From: Austropuccinia psidii
Lineage: Eukaryota > Basidiomycota > Pucciniomycetes > Pucciniales > Sphaerophragmiaceae
Direction of reading: 5' to 3'
Length of the DNA stretch: 64,000 nucleotides
NCBI GenBank assembly: GCA_023105745.1
Contig: JALGQZ010000011.1
Span: 47,212,698 to 47,276,697, forward strand
Shown here: positions 32,186 to 42,777 of the stretch, piece after piece
How the letters are laid out: each line of letters starts with the position of its first letter
Numbering within the stretch: position 1 is the first letter of the stretch
The notes under the pieces: generated by a model
Seen by the model: only the letters and a program-made list of their open reading frames with translations
Database searches by the model: none
What the model was told of the DNA's origin: nothing
Translations under genes and position numbers: made by a program

Positions 32186-34154
32186 TTGAGATATGACCAC
32201 ATACCCAAAAAGGTCACAAGAAATATTTTATATAATTATAAGTACCTTAAAAACTATAAAAATACCATAAATTGGTACAAAATTTGGTTTAACTTAAAAA
32301 CCAATAAATAAACATGTGAAATAAATTACACCATTGGATTCCCCATGGTAAAATACACATATACCATTTTTATGGCATATCTGTAAAGTCAATATTTAAT
32401 AAGTCATAAGTAATAATACCTTATAAAAACCACAAATCCTTATTTATTTCAAACAATAATGAAACAACATGTGAATTAAATGGTACCATTGGATTCTCCA
32501 TAAAATTCCACACATAAAACAATTAATAAGCTAAGCTTCAAAACCAATACTTTAGGAATTAACCTGAATATATGCACTTTTTTGGTCAACGCATATATTC
32601 AAGGATTTTAGCTAATATCTCTTGAATTATACATGATAGAGTGATTAACCAAAAATAAAGTCATCACGTAATTACTTTAGAAACACATATATGAAGTTTA
32701 TTTCACAAGTTATAAACAAGGTTAAAATTTGTAAGGAGTTATTGATTAAAATCAACAGAGCTGTTGACCACTTTGTTGTGAAAGTGGTCCAAACTTAAAA
32801 ATAAGTAGAAAGTTGGATTCTACTAGTTCATTCGTGAAGAATGATGCATTTCTTATCATAATATTCAAGGTATAACCCCTTGAAATCATAGTTTGAAGTT
32901 TAAGATATTAAATTTCGACAGAAAAGATGTGTTACAAGAAAAATCATCAAAAATAGAGCTTTGATGATGTAATGAAATGCTCTTGGAAGCATAATAAGGG
33001 TATGCCAAGCTATCAGAATTCACTCTCTGAATTGTTGTAGTGTGTAGATCTTAAAAGTTATTAAGGATCAAAGTTTGAGCTTAATTTGATCATTTATGAT
33101 CACACACTGTAACCTTAAGTTAGGTTTAACAGTCATATAAGTGTTAAAGTTGGTGAATACTATTAGTTTATGATTAAAACTAATAAAATTCACGAAATTT
33201 GGGGTTCTGCCAAGCCTTTGACGTCATCAGACTTAGAGTTATAGTGATAACTCTAAATAATGGCGTAATAGCGATGTAATGAGGTTTGATCATGATGTAA
33301 TCACCACCAAACCTTAAAGTATTGATCAATTCCAGTGGATATGATCAGTAAACGTCTACTAGAAGCCTGTTGGACTCTAGGAGGGAGGTATTTACTATAA
33401 ATAGAGCTCTTTCTGCTCTGTTTTCCCCTCAGCTGCATCAAAAACATTAAATAAATACAAACAAAAAGGTAATATCTTTATTCTTTATATATAAAACTTT
33501 TATATTATTAAAGACCAAAGTTCATCTTCATTATAATCATCAATTTTGATGTGATTAAATCATTTGTTTAACTGTTTTTGTTAAAAATCTCTCTAAAACT
33601 CATTTCTTGGTAAAAAATCAAGATTATTTGTAATTTATCTATTTTTTATTGTAAATAAAATTTGTATAAGTTGTATTTACATTATTTAGCGTAAAATATC
33701 TCAAAAGTATTATATTAAGTGTTAAAAGTAGGTTATTTTCTCTTATATTAATAATTTTCTCTATATTATTCTTTTAATAATTCTTTAATTAATATAAATA
33801 GTATTTATATTAATTTATAACTTTAATATTAGCAATATTATTGTTATTAATTGCTTTTTATTAATAAAAAACAATTTTTTACGCCTTTATTATTTGTTTG
33901 TAACAATAATAAAATGCTTTTAAATATATTAATTATTTTATATTAATATATTTATTTTATTATATTATATTTTATAATATAAATTGTATTATTATATTTT
34001 TATTAATAATATAATTATTTTTACGCCATAATTATACTAATTCTTTATTATTATAATTATTTTTATTTTATCTATTTCATTCATAAGGACATTCATCGTA
34101 CAATAAGTGAAATATTAGTAATTTTTAATTATTGTTTCATAGTCAAACCTTACA
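32186..34154 (+). repeat. E3 5' LTR, first bases deleted
   Basis: Matches the 3' LTR from TTGAGATATGACC onward and ends CAAACCTTACA. The expected opening TGTGAACCT is absent: target sequence ACCATTGAGA runs directly into LTR sequence TTGAGATATG, sharing TTGAGA. That is the mark of a deletion of about 16 bases between short direct repeats. Confidence 0.88.
33396..33403 (+). promoter_or_regulatory. TATA box in the E3 5' LTR
   Basis: TTTACTATAAATAGAGCTC contains a consensus TATAAATA followed by a GC-richer CTCTTTCTGCTCTG stretch, as in an RNA polymerase II core promoter. The same sequence is in the 3' LTR. Confidence 0.7.
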
Positions 34155-34171
34155 TTTGGGGGCCTGGCCGT
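34155..34171 (+). promoter_or_regulatory. E3 primer-binding-site-like motif
   Basis: TTTGGGGGCCTGGCCGT directly after the LTR; nearly the same sequence as in E1 and E5 although the LTRs themselves are unrelated or strongly diverged. Confidence 0.65.
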
Positions 34172-34676
34172 GATATTTACTCTAAAAGACCTTTAAAAAG
34201 ATTCTAATTGGGCTTATCCAAGAATGAATTATACTTCTAATCATAAACTCATATAATAATTTTATATTTATTGATTTTAAAAGCTATTGAGGCATTTGGA
34301 AAGCAATTGTACTGTGTTACACGTGGTTTTTCACATCCTTAGACTTGCAAAAACTTTCTTTGAGTGACTCTAGTGATTAAAAAAGATATTTTATAAATTA
34401 AAAGTAATTTTATATCATAAATTAATTTTATAAAAAGAATCAAATTCATTTTTATTTTATTCTTTAAAAATAAAAACATAAAAAATAATAAAAATATTAA
34501 AAACCAATAAAAAAGATATTTTAGACTTTTAATTTCATTTCTTTAATTATTTTCATTTTTTTCTAAAAAAAAATATATAAAAGCAATTTTTACATGGAAA
34601 ATTGCCATATCGTACCAAAAATGACACTTTTATATAAATGACTTATATTTATTTGTCTTTTTTAGTGTTTGAAGAC
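34172..34676 (+). other. E3 untranslated leader
   Basis: AT-rich leader between the primer-site-like motif and the first gag-like codons. I see no ATG-led frame that joins gag convincingly, so the true start may be in this part or upstream of an intron. Confidence 0.5.
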
Positions 34677-35580
34677 AACCCAACAGAGGATAACTAAACC
34701 ACTGTTGAAAGATTGGTGGAAGAAACTTGTCAAAGTTCTCCAACACCAATAATTTCCAAAAGAAAGAAAGCCAGGAAATTGGACTTTACAGGAGCCACCA
34801 TTCAAGACTCTGAAGGTGAGTACCTCATTTATAAGTTGCCATAAGAAAATTCCTGTTCTGAAATCCTCTTATTTCTTATTCTTCTTATAATATAACTACC
34901 AGAAGAGGCTCCCAATACTCCATCCAATCAGATGGAGCTGGACTCAGAGGTAGAATTGATTCCTCAAAAGGGAAAAGAAAGGGTAATATCCCCAGTGGAA
35001 CAGAATCCACACAAGGAAGTGCCTTATCCCAAAGGCAAGTCCCTGAAATGCCCATGATATCTGAGCCTGAATTGGAACTAAGTATGAGTGACTCAAACAG
35101 GTACAAATCACATTCAGAGGGCTCAAATAGACATCTACATGAGCCAGTACAAACAGTACTACACAGTATACAAGGACAAAGATTGGGAAATGTTGCCTCA
35201 AATTCACCGAGTGATGAACTCCTGGCACATCCGAAAAAATTCCTCAAAGAGGAGGAAATAGTGAGATACTCCAATGGATGGAATCCACTATCATCCCAAC
35301 CTCAAATCAAAAAGATCAAGGAGTATCATGCCAAAAAGAAGGAGGCAACCAAGGAAGAAGCCCCAGTAGCTTCTACCAGCAAGCCCCAAGTCAACCCACT
35401 TCCCCAAGAAGGGAAGAAGAACAAGAAAAAGAATTGGAGAAAACCATATTCCCCAGCTACAGGATCCCCAAGGTCCAAAAAGATGCCATGGACAATGTCT
35501 TCAACATGGCCAGAACTTTGATGGAATTCAAAGACAAAGAGGAACAAAGAATGAGACAACCCCATTTCCCAAAGAAATAA
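34677..35580 (+). pseudogene. gag: E3 Gag N-terminal region with a probable intron and overlapping frames
   Basis: A first block reads KRKKARKLDFTGATIQDSE, then a likely intron (34816-34902, GTGAGT ... CCAG), then EEAPNTPSNQMELDSE. Downstream, two overlapping frames are open for over 70 codons. One (35048-35521) reads SDELLAHPKKFLKEEE, then NGWNPLSSQPQIKKIK. The other (35278-35580) reads MESTIIPTSNQKDQG and ends NVFNMARTLMEFKDKEE ... MRQPHFPKK. My recollection is that rust elements continue PQIKKIK ... into the NVFNMARTL ending, which would put a one-base slip near 35455. A TAA at 34704-34706 interrupts the upstream frame. Which frame is Gag proper is an inference. Confidence 0.6.
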
Positions 35581-36859
35581 CCTTGTCTCCTGATGTTGTA
35601 AATACTTTAAAAGAGCTTAAACAAGTATCTCACCTCTTAAAGACATTAAAAATAATTTATTATCTTTCCAAGAAATAAATAACAGTTTATCATCTTTAAC
35701 AAAACTTGTTGTACAAAATAAGAAAGAAATTGATAACATAAAATTTATGATTGAAAATAATAAACCAAAAGTATTAATTGATAATACTCAGAAATTAATA
35801 CAAGGACAACAAGAGTTGTATAAATACATAAGTGATATCAAAGAAAAAACTTTGACAATCAATTATGACGTGAGTATTGATAATCTTACAGAAAAATTAA
35901 ACAAATTAAGTATTTCTGTAGAAAAATTTGAAGAAAAGACTTCATCACACCAAACATTACTTTTGGACCATGTGGAAAAGAGTGATGAAGCAATAATGCA
36001 TCTGAAAGATGACATTCAAAGTGAAATAAGGCTTATTACTGAAAAAATGGATAAAATTAATGAGGCTAATTTAAATATGCCGAAGTTATCAACACCATTT
36101 TCTCACATAAGAAGCCCTGTTAAACCAAAAGAGGCATTAACAAATCCATTAATAACAGACTTGAGTCACCAAGACAATAACCAAGTCTTAATGAAGGAAG
36201 CACCTCAATTGAAAGAATGGCCAACATTCACAGGAGAAGGTGAATATGACCACATGTCATTTATCAAAACAATTGACATGCTACAAGAATATTATGCCAT
36301 ACCAGATGAATTAATCACTGCAAGATTACATTCATTGTTTGAAAAATCTGCAAAAAGATGGTATTATGGCATAAGGCAAACAAATGGCAAAAATACCTGG
36401 TCTTGGTGGAAACAAGAAATAATCCCCAAGTGGGCTCATGATGCCTGGAGTTACAAAATAGAAAATGCATTTGAAAATTCTTTCTTTGACCCAGACAAAG
36501 ACAAACCTTTAACTTGGCTCTTGAAACAAGTTGAAAGACTTAATGCATTGTACCCAGAAATGTGACAAAAAATGGTGCACATGAAAATACTCAAGAAATG
36601 AGAAGGAGAGCTAGAACATGCCCTAAGAAGCAGGTGTATAGAACCATGCTCCACAGAAGAGTATATTAATGCACTAGAAGACATAGTGACAAGAACAAAA
36701 ATTGGCAGGACTTGGAAGAAATTGGAGATTAAAAGCCCAAATAAACCATTTATCAAAAAAGATAAATCAAAAGAATCCTTCAAGCCCAATACATCCAACA
36801 ATAATGCGCAAAGAAAATGCCATAAATGTGGAGGTATTGGACACTTAGCCAATAATTGC
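35581..36859 (+). pseudogene. gag: E3 Gag coiled coil, capsid and CCHC knuckle
   Basis: A long coiled-coil stretch (QKLIQGQQELYKYISDIKEK and following) leads into the capsid block EWPTFTGEGEYDHMSFIKTI and KRWYYGIRQTNGK. The knuckle CHKCGGIGHLANNC is at 36818-36859. In-frame TGA codons at 36563-36565 and 36599-36601 break the capsid, so the protein cannot be made whole. The layout is the same as in E1 and E5, but the sequence is closer to the E4 type. Confidence 0.85.
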
Positions 36860-37640
36860 CTTAAAAAGGCAAAAATTAATGAAATTGTGGAAACAGAAAA
36901 CCACAATGACAAAGAAGAGGAATCTGACTCTGAAAAAGAGACAGAAGAGTCAGAAAGCTCTGAAAGTGATGAAATCAATATAATTAATGGAAAAATTAAT
37001 AATATTGATATAACTTATGAAGTACTGGATGTTAACTCAAACTTACCACAAGTTGGGACATCTGACACAAACCTGACAAACATACAAGATGCCAAAATGT
37101 ATAGGACCAAACCTGCAAGAGGAATGGGATATACAGCTGGAAAATCAAGTATAAGTATTGTTATGGTTGATAACGAAGAAGGAAAAGTTAACTTAGACAC
37201 AGGAGCATATTGCACCTGTGTTGGTAAAAGTTATTTCAAAACCATTGTCCCAAACTGGCAAGAAAAAATTATGCCAATACAAGGTGTCAAATTTAGTAGT
37301 GCACGTGAGAGCATGAAGCCCCTTGGAATAATTAATTTAACACTAATTTTTCCTCCCCCTCCCAATGTGTCAGAATCAAAGTAGAGCTTGTAGTAATGGA
37401 CAGCTGTACTAGTAATCACTTCATCCTTGGAAATGACTACTTATTAATTTATGGTATAGATATCTTCAACCAAAAGGATAGATATTTTACCATAGGAGAC
37501 AACAAAAGACAAAAGTTTGGCTTCCTAAATAACAAAAAACAAATCACAGTATTAAGAATGAAGAAAAAATTCCAGAAAAGGAACTTTTTATATGTGAACA
37601 ACTTAAAGAGGCAGAATTCAATCCAGAATTAACAGAAAAA
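36860..37640 (+). pseudogene. E3 aspartic protease region
   Basis: An acidic linker rich in E and S is followed by a retropepsin with the LDTGAYCT active site (Asp at 37196-37198). A frameshift near 37372 moves the frame from the PLGIINLTLIF block into one reading VELVVMDSC and then ILGNDYLLIYGIDI. Another shift near 37615 leads into RT. The protease fold is recognisable but the polyprotein is broken. Confidence 0.8.
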
Positions 37641-40205
37641 ATGAAAGAAAAATTGATTGACCTCTTATTTAAGTATAAAAATGCCTTTGCAACTGACAAA
37701 GAGCCACTAGGTGCCATAATTGGACATGAAGTGGATGTAATTCTTAATGTGGAAAAGCCTTACACACCTCTACTAAGAAGACCTGCTTACCCAGCTAGTC
37801 CAAGGGCTAGAGAAGCCTTAGAGGTACACATTAAAGAATTAATGGACCTTGGAGTATTAAGAAAGGTAGGACATAATGAACAGGTAGAAGTGACTACACC
37901 TGTCATTATAACTTGGCATAATAGAAAATCAAGGATGGTAGGAGACTTCAGAGCTCTGAACACCTATACCATTCCAGACAGGTATCCAATACCCAGGATC
38001 CATGAGACATTGACACAATTGTCACAAGCTAAGTTCATCACAGCCATGGATGCCTTAGAGGGTTTTCATCAAAATGTCTTAACAGACAATGCCAAAAAAC
38101 TCTTGAGGATAATAGTCCACTGTGGAATTTTTGAATACTTAAGAATGCCATTTGGCATAAAAAATGCACCTTCCCATTATCAAAGAAGGATGAATACCAT
38201 ATTTCCTGAAGAATTATCAGAATTCTGGTTAATCATCTATATTGATGATATCATAGTTTGCTCAGAAACTTGGGAAAGTCACCTTACAAGACTAGAAAGG
38301 GTACTACAAAAAATAGTCCAAGTGAATATGAAAGTTTCCTTGAAAAAGTGTCATTTTGCATACAGTGAGTTAAAAGCACTAGGACATGTGGTATCTGGAC
38401 TTAGTCTTGGCATAGACAAGAATAAAGTAGCAGCAGTACTACTTAAACCAATGCCCCAAACCAAAAAATAAATGCAATAATTTCTAGGATTTGCTGGTTA
38501 CTATAGACAGCATATAAAGGACTTTGCAAAAGTTTCTAAATCCTTGTATAAGCTATGGGACCAACAAACATTCTATGAAATGACAGAAGAAGGAGTCAAG
38601 GCATATGAGGAATTGAAGAATTCCTTAACAAATGCCCCATTTCTTCTAATGCCAGATTGGAAACTACCCTTCAAGCTGTACATTGATGCTTGTGGAGAAG
38701 GACTGGGTGCTGCACTACACCAGACACAAATTATCAATGATAAAACAGTGGAAGGACCAATCTGTTTTATTTCAAGACAGATAAAGCCAACAGAAGCAAG
38801 ATATGGATCAATCCAAATGGAATGCCTCTTCTTAGTGTGGGCTTTAGAAAAATTACATTATTATTTGGATGGCACAGTATTTGTTGTGATTACAGACTGT
38901 AATGCTGTAAAATCTCTATTAAATATGAAGACTCCAAATAGACATATGCTGAGATGGCAAATTTCTATCCAAGAATATAGAGGAAATATGACTATTGTTC
39001 ATAAATCTGGAAATATTCATAAAAATGCAGATGGTCTTAGCAGATGGGCTCTAGAAAATACCCCTGACAATCCAGCATGGGTACCAAAAGAAGAACATCA
39101 TATAGAAGGAATATGTGTCACAGACATTGGCACAGAATTCTTTAACCAAGTTAAAGAAAGCTATAAGATAGACAAAAATTGCCATATCTTAAGCCAACTT
39201 CTAATGAAAGACTGCAAAGACCCATCACTTTCATCAAAACTAGATGAAATATGGAAAAAGGCATATGATGAAGGAAGATTACACCTCCTTGATGGAATCC
39301 TTTACCATAGAACAAAACACACCTGTGTTATGGCCTTAACAGATAGAACCCTGATAAACACTATTTTACATGAGTTTCATGATAGTGTTGCAGCTGGACA
39401 CCTTTCAGAAGACAGAACACTAGAGAGGGTGAAAACCTGCTCTTGGTGGCCAAATTGGAAGAAAGATGTTATAGAATACTGCCAAACCTGTGACAGATGT
39501 CAAAAAGCCAACAGAGCCACAGCAAAGAAATTTGGAATGATGATCCAAATCCAAGAACCAAAATACCCTTGGGAAATAGTTCATATGGGTTGGGTAACAG
39601 CATTACCTCCAGGAGGAGACAGAAGCTATAATGCATGCCTAGTATTGGTTGACAGGTATAGCAAAACTCCCATGTTCCTACCATGTCATAAAGATGACAC
39701 AGCTATGGACACAGCCATAATGATATGGAATAAAGTTATTAGCCATACAGGCTTATTCCAGGATATTATAAGTGACAGGGACCCAATGTTCACTTCAGCA
39801 TTATGGACAAATCTCCATAACTTGTTTGGGACAAATTTATCATTCTCAACAGCTTACCATCCTCAAACTGATGGTTTAGCAGAAAGAATGATACAGACCT
39901 TAGAGGACATGATCAGAAGATTCTGTGCTTATGGGCTAGAATTCAAAGATTCTGATGGTTTCACCCATGATTGGTGTACACTAATAACAGCTCTTGAACT
40001 AGAATATAAAACATCAGTCCATTCTTCTACTGGCAAAACACCAGCAATGCTAGAAAAAGGTTGGAATCCAATACTTCCTTATGATAGCCTCAAAAAGGAC
40101 TTAGTGGATATACATCCAACAGCAAGCAGGTTTAAGATAATGCTTGACAAAGCAAGACACCATGCAAACAGATGTATGCAAGACTCTTTCAAATATGCAA
40201 AATAA
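37641..40205 (+). pseudogene. pol: E3 Pol: reverse transcriptase, RNase H and integrase
   Basis: RT runs from 37641, with PVIITWHNRKSRMVGDFRAL and the catalytic YIDD at 38238-38249. Stops TAA at 38469-38471 and 38478-38480 replace Glu and Ser of the usual KKExQSFLGF block. RNase H has [29 protein letters not shown] and HKNADGLSR. Integrase has its HHCC finger ([11 protein letters not shown]) and core motifs ISDRDPMF and [11 protein letters not shown]. The first catalytic Asp is lost: [10 protein letters not shown] (Gly codon 39588-39590) replaces the [10 protein letters not shown] seen in E4. A TAA at 40203-40205 follows FKYAK. The copy is inactive. Confidence 0.92.
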
Positions 40206-40682
40206 AGATGGGATAAAAGTCATAAGCCACCTGATTTCAAAATGGGAGACTTGGTCCTAGTATCAACCCTTAATTTCAATAACATAAACGGCCCAAAGAA
40301 ATTAAAAGATTCAATTGCAGGACCATTTATGATAAAAGCCCTTCATGGACCCAATGCTGTGCAATTGGAACTCACTGGTGAACTAATGAACAAATACCCA
40401 ACCTTCCCTGTAAGCCTGATAAAGCCTTACAGTCCAAGTGACAAGGAGTTATTTCCACTAAGAAATAAACCCCCACTTGAAATTCCCCCCTTGGAAGAAG
40501 GAGAAGAAAAGAAAATAGTAAAAGTCCTTAAAGAAAGAAGGACAAGAAACAAAAAAGAAAGGGAATACCTTTTAAGGTATAGAAATTCAACTCAAGAAGA
40601 TGAATGGCTACTTGAGAAAGATATAACAAATGCTGATAAACTACTAAGATGGTTCAGACATGAAAGAAAACCTGAAAAATAG
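40206..40682 (+). pseudogene. E3 integrase C-terminus with chromodomain-like tail
   Basis: Starts RWDKSHKPPDFKMGDLVLVS, the GPY/F-type region after the integrase core (KLKDSIAGPFMI). The end, KIVKVLKERRTR ... EREYLLRYRNSTQEDEWLLE, has the chromodomain pattern of chromoviruses, which is thought to guide integration to particular chromatin. Terminates at TAG 40681-40683. Confidence 0.8.
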
Positions 40683-40800
40683 AAAAGTTAAGCCTTATTG
40701 AGCTTCAAGACTAACAAAGTCTATTGAAGAGGTAGGACAGTGGATGATACCCTAATTACACATATCAGATTGTGGTACAATCTTTTTTAGTGGTAGGGAA
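40683..40800 (+). other. E3 3' untranslated region with purine-rich end
   Basis: Short non-coding segment ending TTTAGTGGTAGGGAA directly before the LTR; the GGTAGGGAA end is the likely polypurine tract. Confidence 0.6.
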
Positions 40801-42777
40801 TGTGAACCTTTGAGATATGACCACATACTCAAAAAGGTCACAAGAAATATTTTATATAATTATAAGTCCCTTAAAAACTATAAAAATACCATAAATTGGT
40901 ACAAAACTTGGTTTAAATTAAAAACCAATAAATAAACATGTAAAATAAATTACACCATTGGATTCCCCATGGTAAAATACACATATACCGTTTTTATGGC
41001 ATATCTGTAAAGTCAATATTTAATAAGTTATAAGTAATAATACCTTATAAAAACCACAAATCCTTATTTATTTCAAACAATAATGAAAAAACATGTGAAT
41101 TGAATGGTACCATTGGATTCTCCATAAAATTCCACACATAAAACAATTAGTAAGCTAAGCTCCAAAACCAATACTTAAGAAATTAACCTGAATATATGCA
41201 ACTTTTTGTCAACGCATATATTCAAGGATCTTAGCTAATATCTCTTGAATTATACATGATAGAGTGATTAACCAAAAATAAAGTCATCACGTAATTACTG
41301 TAGGAACACATATATGAGGTTTATTTCACAAGCTATAAACAAGGTTAAAATCTGTAAGGAATTATTGATTAAAATCAACAGAGCTGTTGACCACTTTGTT
41401 GTGAAAGTGGTCCAAACTTAAAAATAAGTAGACAGTTGCCCTCTAATAGTTCATTCGTGAAGAATGATGAATTTTGTATTATAATATTCAAGGTATTACC
41501 CCTTGAAATCATAGTTTGAAGTTTAAAATATTAAATTTCGACAGAAAAGATGAGTTACAAGAAAAATCATCAAAAATAGAGTTTTGATGATGAAATGAAA
41601 TGCTCTTGGAAGCATAATAAGGTTATGCCAAGCTATCAGAATTCACTCCCTGAATTGCTTTAGCGTGTAAATCTTAAAAGGTATCAAGGATCAAAGTTTG
41701 AGCTTAATTTGATCATTTATGATTACACACTGTAGCCTTAAATTAAGTTTAACAGTCACATAAGTGTTACAATTGGTGAATAATATTATTATATGATTAA
41801 AACTAATAAAATACATGAAATTTGGGGTTCTTCCAAGCCTTTGACGTCATCAGACTTAGAGTTATAGTGATAACTCTAAATCATGGCATAATAGTGATGT
41901 AATGAGGTTTGATCATGATGTAATCACCACCAAACCTTAAAATATTGATCAATTCCAGTGGATATGATCAGTAAACGTCTACTCGAAGCCTGTTGGACTC
42001 TAGGAGGGAGGTATTTACTATAAATAGAGCTCTTTCTGCTCTGTTTTCCCCTCAGACGCATCAAAAACATTAAATAAATACAAACAAAAAGGTAATATCT
42101 TTATTCTTTATATATAGAACTTTTATATTATTAAAGACCAAAGTTCATCTTCATTATAATCATAAGTTTTGGCGTGATTAAATCATTTATTTAACTTTTT
42201 TTGTTAAAAATCTCTCTAAAACTCATTTCCACGTAAAAAATCAAGAATATTTGTAATATCTCTATTTTTTATTGTAAATACAGTTTGTATAAGTTGTATT
42301 TACATTTTTTGGAATAAAATATCTCAAAATTACTATATTAAGTGTTAATAGTAGGTTATTTTCTCTTATATTAATAATGTTCTCTACATTATTCTTTTAA
42401 TAATTCTTTAATTAATATAAGTAGTACTTATATTAATTTATAACTTTAATATTAGTAATATTATTGTTATTAATTGTTTTTTATAAATAAAAAACAATTT
42501 TTTATGCCTTTATTATTTGTTTGTAACAATAATAAGATGCTTTTAAATATATTAATTACTTTATATTAATATATTTATTTTATTATATTATATTTTATAA
42601 TATAAATTATATTATTGCATTTTTATTAATAATATAATTATTTTTACGTCATAATTATAATAATTCTTTATTATTATAATTATTTTTATCTTATTTATTT
42701 CATTCATAAGGACATTCATAGTACAATAAGCAAAATATTAGTAATTTTTAATCATTGTTTAATAGTCAAACCTTACA
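40801..42777 (+). repeat. E3 3' LTR
   Basis: A 1977-base LTR from TGTGAACCTT to AACCTTACA, with a TATA box at 42019-42026. It differs from the 5' LTR far more often than the E1 pair differ, so E3 is older than E1. The next bases, GAGAAAGC, resume the Copia gag. Confidence 0.93.

Larger units (their letters stand above)
32186..42777 (+). mobile_element. E3: decayed Ty3/Gypsy chromovirus inserted in the Copia gag
   Basis: Contains two LTRs, a primer-site-like motif, Gag, protease, RT, RNase H, integrase and a chromodomain-like tail, all plus strand. Joining the flanks across it restores the Copia reading NPTTIE-KADLLWSKI. The 3' flank starts GAGAAAGC; the matching 5' TSD was lost together with the first bases of the 5' LTR. 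Several stops and frameshifts in gag and pol, and an altered integrase residue, show that it is dead. Confidence 0.92.
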
